NCBI RefSeq assembly: GCF_033807715.1
Contig: NC_084610.1
Location: forward strand, 5,573,769 to 5,637,768
Direction: 5' to 3'
Source: Cololabis saira
Lineage: Eukaryota > Chordata > Actinopteri > Beloniformes > Belonidae
DNA length: 64,000 bases
The position numbers were made by a program, and so were the translations under genes. How positions within the stretch are numbered: position 1 is the first letter of the stretch; each line of letters begins with the position of its first letter. The notes beneath the pieces are model-generated. The model was not told where the DNA came from. It did no database searches and saw nothing but the letters and a program-made list of their open reading frames with translations. This document shows, in pieces, positions 1 to 12,029 of the stretch.

Positions 1-3000
1 GCAGGAGCCGGGCTGCCTCGGGGGTTCTGGCCGTGCTCTCATTGATTTCTCATTAGTAAATTCAAACCTCAATTTCATCAGCCAGGGAGGGAAGGGAGAC
101 GACAAAGGCATGGCAGGTATTTTGGTTTTATTCCCCACCAGAGGGGGAACTTGTGCTGGTGATTAGGATGTACGGGATGGGTGGGGGGGGGGTCTTTGAA
201 TCTGCAAGACTTCTGCCCAATTAGCCCGTCTTGAGAAGAAAAAAGAATCTGGATTTCCTTGAGCAGTTTTCTGCAAAGATTGATGCATCATTAGCTGAGG
301 ATTTTGTCATTCTTTCTGCATCTAAAAGCACAGGAGAATGGGCCTTGAGAGGCTCAAAGGGCTAAGAGAGACACTGGGTATTAGACATGTCACATTTACC
401 TGATCCTGCTTGTAAAGAGCCGAGAAACACTGGTCAGATGGCACCTTTCATTGTCAAGTCGGGTGTAATGATTCAGAGCGTGCACAACTCCCAGGTTAGG
501 CGGTAATGTGCACTGAACGGTTGGTTAGGTGCATCTTTTTCAACAAATTAGACAGGTCAGTTATATCGTGTTAAGCCAGGGACACTAGTTTCAGAAAACT
601 CTCATTAGATGGCACTGTGTACTCTCCAGCCACTGAGGAGGAATAGCTGGGAAAGCTGCTGCTTTTTTTAGGCTGCACTTTATGAGAATAAAGATTGGTT
701 TTTATCTGTCAAATATCGTACTGTGGGAGAACGACTGCAGTATCTGTGGGCATGTTAAAAGAATACCGCATTTTATTGCTGCTGGAATCAAAAAAAAAAA
801 AAAAAAAAAGAGTCATTGCTTCTGATGTATCGGCCTCGAGATCAGGGGGATTCATATCTGTAGCATCAATGTGCTGGACGACAATGAAAGCAACAGTGAC
901 AAGACAGAGAGATATGGGCCTTTTTTCCCAGCAAGATGAGTACAGAAGGATGAAAGAGATTCCCATTTGCTATGTCAGAATATAAAGAGGCCTTTTTCTG
1001 GTGTTATTTTAACAGATGCAAACGAAGATGTAGATACAATCTCAGCATTTATGTGGCGGCGCTGCATCTAAATGGAGCTGCTATCGATGCGAACACACAC
1101 TTGCACACCACTGCTGCTTCTCATTAACTAATTTTCACAGACGAACTGCGGAGGCACAAATAACCACATCTGGATGTGATGCATCACTGAGCAGGCAAGA
1201 TGGGATGCAAGAGCGGGTAGCTGCGTAGATGCCAAGAGGGCACAGAAGTGAACAGGAGGTAGCGAAAACCAGTCACAACAAGTAAGTCGTGGCCAACAGG
1301 AAAAACGTCAAGGACAAAGTCAAGTCCTGATCAGCTTTAAGTAACTCCTTTCCAGCGCTTTTATCAGTCCTTATGACAACAACTTTCAGATGGGGTGGGG
1401 GAGAACAGCAGGATAACGCATCTTGTGATCAAAAGAGTCCATCTTATCATCCTCTATCCTTTCCTCCAAGAAACGCGAGGCTCATGCTGCACCAGGCGTG
1501 ACTACGCACCGAGGTAGTGGATAAAAGGGAGAGTGATGGGCGAGGGGGAGTGGAGGGACTGCAGGATGTGTCGATCTTCATCAGCTGGGGCCCCTTAGGG
1601 GAGAAGGATTAGTGGGCAAAACCAGTGGAAGCACCAAGTAGTGTTCTGATGGATAAACACTAACAACTTCACACATGCACAGCGGAGGTATTAGTCTAGC
1701 TGTGCTTTAGTTAAGTACATAATGACACAAAAAGTCTGAATCCAATGCTTATTTTTTTAAGCCTAGCCAGCCATTCTAATTGTTTTCTTCTTCATGCAAA
1801 GAATTAGTTTGGTTCTTCTGAATTTAGCTTTGAGTTTGAAAGGGAAATCCCAGCAGATACACAAGAAACTGCCTCTGAACACTACTGGATAAGATTAGCC
1901 AATAAGAAACCAACAAAGCATCCAAAACGGTTTGCGAAGAAGGAACGCTGGTGAATGACACGTCAGTTTTGCGGTAAAACCTTGTCAATCAAATGTGTTG
2001 TTAGCATTTCTGCAACCACCTTGGTTGTCTTGAATAAGGGCTTTTGGAAGCCCCATGTATGTCTCATGGAATAAAGCCCGACCGCCCCACTGCAACTGGT
2101 TTGGTACATTCTGTACCCGCTGGAAATAGCTGGCAAGGATATGTTTTTCTACAGAGTTTCTACCCAAGAGTGATTCTCCCCGAGAATGGGATAAAAAGTG
2201 AGTTTTAGCGAATGCTACAGATCTGAAAGTTTTCCTCAGTCAAGAACTATTAGTTGAGAGGCTGCCATAAAATAAAAATCATCTCTCAAGAACATGTTTG
2301 CATTTTCTGGTGTGATTAACTCAATAATACACCAGCTATCACCTCTTGGGTATACCTGACAAATGGAAAGTCAGCTTTGGTTCCCATAGCGCAGCGATCT
2401 GACAGTAGATGTCTTGGTTAAATGTAGTATCTTAGCAGGTTTATTATTTAGCTCTTTCCCACCCAAATCACAATGGACTCCCTTGTCTCATTCTCACTTT
2501 CATCACCAAATGCATATCCCAACAGGGAACTGAGGACACACCCTTGCCCTACGAATCTCCCAGGAGGAGCTGTGAATTTCCTACCAGTATGTGTACAGCT
2601 AGCCAACGTCTGTGTGAAGGGTAAGCAGCTTCCGCCGCCTGCGGCAGAGAAATGCCCTCCAAGCATAATTGCCATGAATCTCCCCACTGCATAAACGGTG
2701 TTATCACAGTTTGTGTAATTGTGAAAGCTGTGATCAGCATGAAGAAAGCCTGTGTGCATGTGTGTGTTTGCAGGGTTGGAAAGAGATACTTTCCTATTCT
2801 TCCCTGTGTCTTGTTCTCTTTATCATCATATAAGCAATTAGCACAAAGGTCAAATTGGCGAGAACAGTGAAAATGAAGCTTACATGAGGTTGCACATGGG
2901 TGAGGACGTATCTGCAAGAGTCCTAGTGTACATATTTGTTTGCGTTATTGGTGTTTGCAGACAAGCACAGGCCCACGCCTGCGTTTTGTGTTCACCTAAG

Positions 3001-5010
3001 GGGTAGTGATGGCCCGATTCTCTTTTGGATGAAGGGGAAGGACTAAGGTCTCCATTACTTCTAATTTGCAAATCAGCATTTCACATTTTCGCATCTTTAA
3101 CACCGTGACTTGATAGCATGCTGAAATAGTTGCCAGTTGTATGAACTGATCAGTCAGCTTTCCAAGCTGTTCAATAAATTATTTCTGCTTGCAGCCATTG
3201 ACAAATGCAAATAAATGCCTACAAAACAAGGTGACTGAGATGACCATATTGGAAGTTAGCCTTCTGGAGGCTAAAATCACTCATCCTGGAAGTAGCTTGT
3301 GACTTATGACAAAACAAAGTAGCAGCGAATTTGCATGTTCAGGGGAATATTTTGGCCCAACCCCCTTGTATCAAGTGATACTGGGAGGGATAGTAGGCAT
3401 TGACATGTAGGAAATAAGGGTTAGGATTCATGGAAATCAAAGGAAAATTCAGAATAGACTTAAAATCTCTGGTTGAATTGCCAAGGCATAAAGGAAAGCT
3501 GAAGTGATGAGTCTGCTATTCCGTTGGATGTCTTTGTGTTGTTGGTTAAATTTTCAAAAGATGTGTTAAATGAATGACATTTGCAAACCCTTGTAGGCTT
3601 TTTAGTGATAAAAAATGTAATTTTCTCCAATGGAACTTCCTGTGGTGCTGACAGATATAAAAAAAAGCTGACCTGTGATTTTAATAAAAGTTCTGTTACA
3701 GTTATGTCTTGTTTCAGAATAATGAAACTCTTACAACATACAAAAGGTATTTTAGATAGAAGTTTAGCTCTAACTTCAGGGTTTAGGAGGGGAATCTTCC
3801 ATGTTGACACGTCTATTGCCAAAAAGTCCTCCAAATTAAATCACAAAGATATTGTTTGTCCTTCCCATCTACAGCACAACAAAACATAGAAGCACTTCTG
3901 CTTTCCATCAACAGGACAAGATTACATGAATGTGTCCTGCAGGATCATTTCAAAGCAATCTTAGGAAAATAAATTGCTGTATGAATATCGTGTAAGAACA
4001 CTGCAGGTGCATTTTGAGCAAAGGCACCCACAATTAATCTTTTACATTTCCACCGAGGCTTAAAATACAGGACAAATTAGGCTAGCTAAGCTTTTTAAGT
4101 GGTAATGTCTCAGTAGGGGGCTGCGTCAATCACAGCCACCTACAGAGGAGTGAACGCAGGATTGTGCTTTTACTGCCTTAACTCACACATCCACAATCTT
4201 GTATGAGGTTTAATTTGTGCCTTAGAAATTAACAACTGTGAAACAATCACAGGTTTACTTCCCCCACTGGATCATTGTCATGATTGGTATACTATCATTT
4301 TTCCTCAAGTTCACTCAACAACCACACTATGCGTGGGACTTCCCAGCTGATCAAAGACGGCATCAGTGACTGAGTAAATGACTCTTAACCTTTATGACTG
4401 CAATGCTAACATTTTACTTGTGTTAAAAGGTTTCATTTAGAATCCCTGAAAGCCAATTAATAAAAGAAACTGCAGGCAAGCTCAGAAAAAGAGCGGATAC
4501 CATTAGCTTATGTTAATGTCAGAACTTTTTAGGACAAGACTCACCCAATAATCATCGGTCAGGAATAATAATCAGCTCCATATATATTTTAAATATGCAA
4601 AAAAGATGCGAAGTGCAGTGAATGCTTTAGCTTTGCGGGTTTGTAGAAGGTTAAAGACCAAATTTCACAAATGACTAACATGGTTCCTAATACTACAAAA
4701 CACCAGATATTCAATTCCACAATCAGACGTCATTTCAAAGAGTGTTTAGGGTGAGCTAGCACGGCCTGAATAACTAGGAGACTTTTTTTAAATCAAACTT
4801 CTTTGTTGGACAGTGTAGTGAAACAGCACAAGCTGCAAGCGTGGGCTGTTAGTTGGAAACTAGGAAAAAAGTTTCTCCCTCTTGGTAGCAATGATCTGTG
4901 CTTCATTCTGATAGAGGGCAAGTGGAAACCAAGCATAAAAGTGAAACCAAGGAGGACAAGATAAAATATCAGCTTTAATTTTATTTGATGTTACCCTTGT
5001 GTGTTAGACA
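1..5010. other. unique non-coding sequence, no gene seen
   Basis: No coding region is supported. Short open frames (up to about 124 codons, for example at 3460-3834 on the minus strand) overlap on both strands and show no recognisable domain. Simple sequence includes a G run at 183-192 and an A20 run at 790-809. The base composition is moderately A/T-rich with few CpGs, as expected of fish intergenic or intronic DNA. I recognise no repeat family in this block. Confidence 0.6.
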
Positions 5011-5014
5011 GACC

Positions 5015-5252
5015 TCCTCTCATCCTGTTTTTAAATATCTTTTAAAAACACACTTTTATGCCTTGGCTTTTAACACACTGGTCTTATCTTGTATGTCACC
5101 TTAAAATGCAGCGACTGGGAACCTGTTATTTTATTTTTTTGTGTTTTTATGTCTTTAACTTATTTTCTTTACTTTTTTTTTTCTACCCCATTGGTTTTTA
5201 AAATGTGTTATACAAAAACAGTTGGTTGGTTGAATTGATTGATTGATACTTT
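5015..5252 (+). mobile_element. LINE 3'-end fragment with TGATT tail
   Basis: The segment has the look of the 3' end of a fish non-LTR retrotransposon: a T-rich region with 'cacacttttatgccttggc', then 'aaaatgtgttatacaaaaac', then a short tail of TGGT and TGATT units ('gaattgattgattgata') at about 5220-5250. Such tails with a 'tgctatataaataaa'-like box are typical of L2/RTE-like fish elements. No reverse transcriptase sequence is present, so the copy is heavily 5'-truncated. The Harbinger element begins about 75 bp downstream. Clade is uncertain. Confidence 0.5.
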
Positions 5253-5326
5253 TAGAAAGGGTCATCTAGCTTGTGGTCTCTTGTCCCTGTCAGCAAAACC
5301 AATCCAAAGTAACTTTGAACTACTGC

Positions 5327-6350
5327 CCAGGGGCCTCATTTATAAAAGAGTGCGTAGGATTCATACTAAAAGTGTAGGTGGGCTCAAAAGCCGAAAATGG
5401 CGTACGCACAAAAAAATCCTGATTTATAAAACCGTGTGCATGCACACTTGCACGCAATGTTCTCTTTATAAATCACAGTCCAGATGGAAGGTTGCGCATG
5501 TGAATTCGCCTCATACCCCGCCCTCTACACGCCCACTTTCTACCATGAATGGTCAATGCAAAGTACTTGATGACTGATTTTGCATATACTGTAAATGAGC
5601 CTGCTGAGCATGCCCAGCGCCACCTGAAGTCTGTTTCTGCTGCGCGTCAGGATGAATGAGACGTGTCAAGCCACCGTGCCATTAAATTTCACGGAGACTG
5701 AGATGGAGATGTTGTGGATGAGGTGGAGGCAGGAAAACTACATTATTTGGTGGTCACAGTATTGGCATCACTAAGAAAAAGAAAGCGAGTGAGTGGCAGC
5801 ACGTCGTTGCTGCGCTAAACGCCATGAGTGCCACGGACAGATCTGTGGCAGAAATAAAAAAGAAGTGGTGCGATCTGAAGGTGGAGGCCAAGAGGAGAGT
5901 GGCCCGGCACTCATTTGTTCTGTCCTCAGTCACTCTCCAGTTGTTGCGGTGTGTGACGAGGAGGTTCCCGGCGTGTCCTGCACCGCGGCTGCAGCAGCAG
6001 CACCAGAGCAAACCAAGCGCATGGCGCAGCTGGAAGTGGCGCGTCCTGACTGACGCTGTGCTTCAAACACAGAGGGACACGATCAGCGCTATTATATTAT
6101 AAGTCTGATATGTGATGACATTAAAAGTATGACATGAATCTGGCTTCATTTCACCACCTCACCGTCTGCATCGCCAGTTCCCCATATCTTTAAAAATGTT
6201 TGTGCGCTAGGATAAAAGTTTGTGTAAAGATACGCAGATTTTCCCGTTAAGTTTATTTTTTTGAAATCCCAACCATTGCGTAGAAGGTGGCGTGCGCATC
6301 TTTCAAGCCCTGTTTTGTGCGCACGAAAGCTTTATAAATGAGGCCCCTGG
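5327..6350 (+). mobile_element. non-autonomous PIF/Harbinger transposon with intact TIRs
   Basis: The two ends are perfect 20-bp inverted repeats: CCAGGGGCCTCATTTATAAA at 5327-5346 and its reverse complement at 6331-6350. The 'GGGCCTCATTTATAAA' end is the hallmark of a PIF/Harbinger family common in fish. The subterminal regions share 'tttataaa' and 'gcgtacgcac/gtgcgca' motifs. The inner 0.45 kb carries a decayed copy of the accessory Myb/SANT-like gene (entered separately). No DDE transposase sequence is present, so the element would need a transposase supplied in trans. I could not find a clear 3-bp target-site duplication next to the repeats: the flanking triplets differ on the two sides. 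The length (1,024 bp) is far below that of an autonomous Harbinger of several kb. Confidence 0.85.
5652..6102 (+). pseudogene. Harbinger Myb/SANT-like DNA-binding protein, frameshifted
   Basis: PIF/Harbinger transposons encode a second protein with a Myb/SANT (trihelix-type) domain that binds DNA and helps bring the transposase to the nucleus and to the ends. Here the best match is the block 'ATDRSVAEIKKKWCDLKVEA' (from about 5830), which has the spacing of the third helix of that domain. It is preceded in the same frame by 'KKKKASEWQHVVAALNAMS' after GGHS/GIT-type residues (about 5734-5826). Reading back to the likely start at 5652 ('MNETCQATVPLNFTETEME') needs two single-base frameshifts, near 5712-5716 and near 5731-5734. 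The frame then runs to a stop at 6102, ending in a 'QTQRDTI' segment like the family's C-terminal part. Because of the frameshifts this is a fossil, not a working gene. The assignment comes from recognising the motif. Confidence 0.75.
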
Positions 6351-8134
6351 TCACCACTTGTGTTTCCTTATGGCATGATGTCACGCACCAACACAGAGCT
6401 GCACTGGACGTGAGGACCAAGGCGAGCCCCATTTACACCATCAGTTTATTCCACCTCTGTACCACTTTTATTCTTGAAATTGAATTGCATTGCGACTGTT
6501 CCTTGGCTGTTCTGCCGCTGTTCCACCCTGGAACGTAACAGAGGCATAACGGGGGCCATTACGCTGGCTACAAACACCATGTAGAGGATCAAAAGAGTCT
6601 GTCACGAGGTTGCTCAGAAAAGGCTGACCGGTATTCAGGCGTGTCGTCAGAACAACTAACTGAAACTTCTAGCTGAGTGACAAGAAGGTAGAGAGGCTGC
6701 AGACAAAAATACTACAAGGTTTTCTTCCACGTGGTCGGATAGAAAGAGATGGGTTGGACTACCTGTATTGCAGACTTTTTGGCCATTATTGATTTGTGCA
6801 TCCCATGAAACAAGGCTGAAAGGATTTATCAGTGACCAGAGGCCTTAGAGGCCTGTTGCTAACGGCAGACCCTGAAGTAGGGGAAAGGGATTGTCTTCAG
6901 ATTGCAGGATGCCGTAATATTTAGTTAAATACACACACAGGGGAGGAAATGCTGCAGCCCCGGGGGATCACTGTGAATGCACGGCTGGACAGTGGACGGC
7001 TTATAAATAGTGAATCCTCACTGTGTTTCTATGATGATGGTTTTGTGTATTACATTGTCTTTGATGTTCAAAACATGAAAAGAGCCAGTCGCTGTGACGA
7101 AACCTCGATATTAAGCACAGAGTTGATGCATGAGAAGTTGTCTACATGCCGTGAAAATGTGTATGATACATGAAGTCATTCGTCTCTTTAGCTGAAAGAC
7201 ACCGCAGCAGATAACTGATCGCCCATCAGAAGGCTTGCAAATGAAGGGGACTATGGCGAAGGTGCCCTTGAGAGATTTGTGTGTACATTCTTGTGTGTGC
7301 CAAGTGTGTATTTAACCCAGCGGGTGAGGCAAATCCAAGCAAAGGGAGGTTTGATGTCTCCCACACATAAACCATGATTAACACAGTTGGGTTTCAAAGA
7401 TCTGAGCACAACCAAGAAGGGACGCTTCACTTCACTCATGCAAGCGTACACGAGCGTGCACAGGAGCATATAAACCTAACACGAAAAACACACGAAAATA
7501 TGTGTTCACATTCAGAGACAAAAGATGACAGACAAGGAAAAGAACCCAAAGAAAATAAAGGGAACCGCTAAATTACTCTTCCATGGCTCCGCTGCGTGTC
7601 TTAAATATGGCACATTACAAATCATTACGGTCTATTCATTCCCTCTCCTCAGACAATAGCACTCACTTCTAAACAATTAGAGTGCAATGACACAAACCCT
7701 TGATGAAAGTGGTGTTGCTAGTTAAAAGGACTGTAAATGATACAAATGATTTATGTGGAGACTTGAAAGAGCCACACTTTTCAACAAAAGCCAATTGACC
7801 CGCCGCCGCGCCACCCCCTCCTGCAGCTCCACGCACCCACACTCGTGTGATTGAACCGTGGCGTAATCTGTCATTCAGTGTCGGGACCTGCCACCATTTC
7901 ATTACAATAGGAACTAATGTGAGAAAAGCAATTATTCCACTCTCATAATGCACTACTTCAGCACAACGGTGACCTTTCCGTCTGTGATTGTTCATTTTCA
8001 AAAACTGTTCTCGGTGTTGAATATACATGAATATCAACACACTGGGGAGGGAATATTTAATTCCACTCCATGCCTTTTCTGTGTGGGTAGGAGGTAATGA
8101 AACTAATTTTAGTTTCTCTAAGACCATCAGCATT
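6351..8134. other. unique non-coding sequence, no gene seen
   Basis: Nothing here is identifiable as a gene or known repeat. The longest frame (7669-8133, minus, 154 codons) has no domain, runs through an Ala/Gly-rich stretch caused by a GCC-rich tract near 7800-7830, and ends against the Tc1 relic. I treat it as chance. Confidence 0.6.
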
Positions 8135-8640
8135 TACACACCCCGCTTCCATTGAAGCTGGAACGATGTGACGCTGTGTGAAGCTTAAATAAAAATAGAA
8201 AGCAATGACTTACAAACTTTTTAACCTTTATTTAATAAAAAAGCACTACAAAGACAAAAGGATTGTGTGTAAAAGGAGCATCCCTGGAAAGGCTCAGTCG
8301 CCCACAAGCAAGGATGGGCTGAGGTTCACCACTTAGACCTGCAGTTCAAGATCAATGTTTCTCAATGTACAGTCACAAGGAATTTGAGGAATTCATCATC
8401 TTCAGACCATAATAATCTTCAAAAGATTCAGAGAATCTGGAGAAATGTCTGCACGTAAATGGCAAGTCTAAAAACCAACCTTGTCCTGTGACCTTTTATC
8501 CCTCACTGCATTAAAAACCAACATCATTCTATAAAGGATACAACCACGTCGGCTCAAGAAAACTATCGTCAGGTAACAGTTTGTCAATACATATATATAT
8601 AAAAGTGTTGTAATAAATGCAGTTGAAATCTGGTTTGCTT
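8135..8640 (+). mobile_element. Tc1-type transposon relic, 5' part only
   Basis: The left end at about 8135 resembles the terminal inverted repeat of a very common fish Tc1 family ('accccgcttccattgaagctgg' region), followed by its characteristic 'cactacaaagacaa' block. The plus strand then carries the start of the transposase's paired helix-turn-helix region: 'QFKINVSQ' near 8344, and in another frame 'KRFRESGEMSARK' from 8421. Frameshifts and a stop at about 8469 break the frame. Similarity fades near 8640, before any catalytic residue, so the 3' half and right terminal repeat are lost. The transposase, when intact, is a cut-and-paste DDE enzyme inserting at TA. This is a different family from the copies at 14.6, 27.4 and 31.9 kb. 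Confidence 0.8.
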
Positions 8641-11600
8641 ATCTGCTGTCAACAAGAAAGTCCCCAAACCTGCAGTACCTCAAATAACCACTAGGGCTCC
8701 AGGAAGTGAGTCCTGAGGGTCGAGGGACATTACGCTTCACTGAGAACGTTTACAGCCTGGAACAAAAAGATAGATTTCACGTCCATGTGAATTTTGGGTG
8801 GAATAATAATAGCCACACATTAATGCATAATTAGGGGTGTTTCTTTAGATAACTGCATTGCAGTCACTTGAGTTACTTTGAATTTGACTTCAGAATGGTA
8901 AATAAAGACCTATATATGTTTAATTATCTTATTTTAAGGTTACTACAGCTTGTTGTGCTGTTAATTAAACAAACAGACCCCTGGAGGCGGCTTTAGCAGG
9001 CCTGGAAAGGTCCCGGGGTGAAGCTTAGCTGAGCAGCAATCACCAAAAACTGTTACCAGGCCCGTTGGCTTCTCCGGCCAAGGCACCTTCCAGGTCGGCT
9101 GTAACTCCTCCAGTTTGGCTAACTAGAACGCTAGCCTTTGGACTTGGCTCCTGCAAAGCGCTCTGGGACAAAATGGACCTCAAGGTTGCTCTACAGAAAA
9201 CCTGCAGATGCCGTCACAGGGGTTTATCTAGCTCAGCGGGTGTAACAGAAGATGATCCCACAGTAATATGGATTCACCTGGTGTCCTGTTTTATTTCCCA
9301 AAACAACACTGGACAATTTAATGATATGATAAACGGCATTGAAACTGGAAATATCCGCCATTTTTATTTATCTTTTTCATCTAATCCTTGCATTTTTATT
9401 TTCAAAAGCAAACTGTCCATCATCCGTGGAAACTAAACCGACTATGGAAATCCAAGTCATTAAAGCCTATATCAAAGGAAGGGTAATATGACTTAATGTG
9501 AAAATGATCCCCCGCCAAAAAAAAACACTTAAGAGCTAATCAATACCTAAACCAGACCAAAGAGCAAAAAGCATAAAGTCAATAACTAAGAAAAGAGAAA
9601 AAAAAGGTACCCAAGAGAAAATCTGGTTGTTATATATTGATGAACGATTAGATTCTGAGTTATGTTTTTGCATTTGACATTTAAAATAGTAGAAGGAAAA
9701 TTCACACACGAGACATTTAATTTAAAATTATGTAATATATTTCAGAGCCTAAATTATTATTTATTTATCTTATCTCAAGTCAAATCAGAGAAAGCTGGGA
9801 TGAGAGGGCGAGGGGAAACTTAGATTGAATATGAGTTTAACTACATTGAAGACAGTTCCATTCAATGTTTCTTTGAAAAGCATTATATTTATTTTTTCCC
9901 CACTGATTTTCTTAAACTGGAGAAATTCATGACAGCTTTGTGCAGATGAAGAATCAGTGGATGCTGCTTTTGCACCAAATCACACGCTGATATTTGGATT
10001 TGGCTATTTTATTTTTTTTTAGAAGTATTCATAGCACTTATTTAGCACTTTCCAAACTCTTTTTTTGCAAGCTGCACAAAGCAAGTTTTACATATTTGGC
10101 TCAGCTGGTTCCCCTGAATGAGCAGAGTCACTGTTGACTCATTTACTTCTCCATTTGTCATCAAACATGTGTTTCTTTTCCATTTCCATTCTCCTTACTG
10201 TCCCAAACTTTGTTTCCAACACCTGATCATCAGACGAGACTGCAAAGGTTAAAAAAACAAGGTATTTGACGTCAATAATGGCACCCTACTCTGACCACGG
10301 GAGGTTCGTCGTCATGGGGACTCTGATGACGTCATCCTTCGTTCAGAAGTTTCAGCTTTTCCTGACATGAAGTTCACATCTCCCGGGAAATTAACCGTAC
10401 GTGTTTGAAAGGAAATTGAAGTAAGGTTTTCATTCCTGTTGGAGTCCCAAGAGGACTTTTTGTACTGTAAAAGAAAAAAATGCTTTTAGCACAAAAAAAA
10501 AAGTCCATGTTACAATAATTAAGGTGACACCATGGCGAAAAAGGGGGTCAGTCAAACGTTTCTGTTGAACTTTTAATCAGGCACTTAAAATCTTGAGAAG
10601 ACGAGGCCTCTCTGGCAGCTTGAAGCTTCATGGAGCCCCCGTTTGTGCTGCGTCTAACTGTGCAACCTCCTTTTTCTTATTTTCTTCTTCTCTGTTTGAA
10701 TTCTTGGTGCTTGTCAACCCAGACCCCGGCTTGTCCAAGAAACTCCAGGTCATGAAATATTAATCCGCTCTCATCAATTGCTCCCCTCGTCCTTTTTGGA
10801 GGAGGGAAAGGAGGGGAAAAAAATGACACTGAATTATTCAGGGACCAATCAGGGCTATTTCTGGCAAGAGCCTGGACTTAGATGAGGTGGAGCAGCAGGC
10901 TTCACTGTTTGTGTGTTTTGATGTGGTGGCTCCATTAACTCCATGTCCATCCTTAGCTGCTATAATCACACCATTATGCCATTGTGTAAGGGTCATCAGA
11001 TACCCGCTTTTCTCCTGACTGCAGTTTGCCATCAATGCAAACTGCTCAGATTGTTCAATAGATCAACTAAATTGCTATATTATGTTCTGCAAAAATACTT
11101 TTTTTCTCCCTAATGGCAGATAAGGAATGCAAAAGTCCCTACAGGAGAAATATGCTTTGATTAAAATGGCACTATCCCCTTCCAAAGATGACTACACCTT
11201 TTGGTCCAAACCTACAACCAGAGTTCAGTCAAAAGTTAAGTTTTGCACAAGGTCATGGAATCTTATTCAAAGATTTGAAGAGATCACAAACAAAAAGCAA
11301 CGTCTCTCCCAAGCAAAAGACATTCAGTCTCAAAGAAGCTCATTTAAAGTGAACAGATTGCGGATAATTTTCCTCTCTTCAGTGCCACGGAGCAATGAGT
11401 CTCACATAAAGGAGAGAGATGATGAGCAGGGATCAGAAGGCAGAAGGGAGGGGGACGTCTTAATCATGTTCAGCTGAAGTGGTGAGGCTTTTCTCGGGAA
11501 GGGTCGACGAGGTCTTCCTCCCCTGTCCGAAGATAGTAACATCCGAGACCAAATCCTCCAATAGAAATGTCACTTTCAGATAACAACTATGAGCTGCCTG

Positions 11601-12029
11601 CTCATTATTCTTAAAGTATAAGAATGGGCAGTAAAGTGTAAAATTTCCACACCGGTGCAAGAAGACGGTGGACACTCAATTGTGCACTCAATAATGGGCC
11701 CTGTGAGGCCAAGGGCTGGGCTTACAAATAAGATTTACTGTACGATGAACATCAAAAATGCCAGGACTGACCCCCTGATGTCAGTTTAATGACCATCACA
11801 GTCAGTAAGTGTTCAAAAGATGTCATGTCTCTCAATGTTCGCACGTCTTCAGGTTCATACTTTAGCTTCCACTGGCAGGACCAATAAAACGTGAGGCTAT
11901 CCTGCTGCCTCAGTGTAACCGTTAAACCCCTGAATGGAGTTAGAAAGAACCAGAGGTTAAAAGCTGCAACGTGTTAAGTTTTGCATTTTTTGAAGGCCTG
12001 TTTTGAAAGCAAAAGTAGGAAAGTGAAAC
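8641..12029. other. unique non-coding sequence with paired CRE palindromes
   Basis: No gene is supported. Open frames such as 9065-9436 (plus) and 11127-11477 (plus) have no recognisable domain and lack splice or coding signatures. Two TGACGTCA palindromes occur at 10267 and 10327 (entered separately). The rest is A/T-rich with A and T homopolymers. Confidence 0.55.
10267..10334. promoter_or_regulatory. pair of full CRE/ATF palindromes
   Basis: The eight-base palindrome TGACGTCA, the consensus site for CREB/ATF-family bZIP factors, is present at 10267-10274 and again at 10327-10334, exactly 60 bp apart. A given 8-mer is expected about once per 65 kb by chance, and less often in CpG-depleted DNA. 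The sites are seen directly; any regulatory use is inference. Confidence 0.35.

Noticed and set aside
7669..8133. 154-codon minus-strand open frame
   Set aside because: No domain, and its Ala/Gly stretch comes from a GCC-rich tract.
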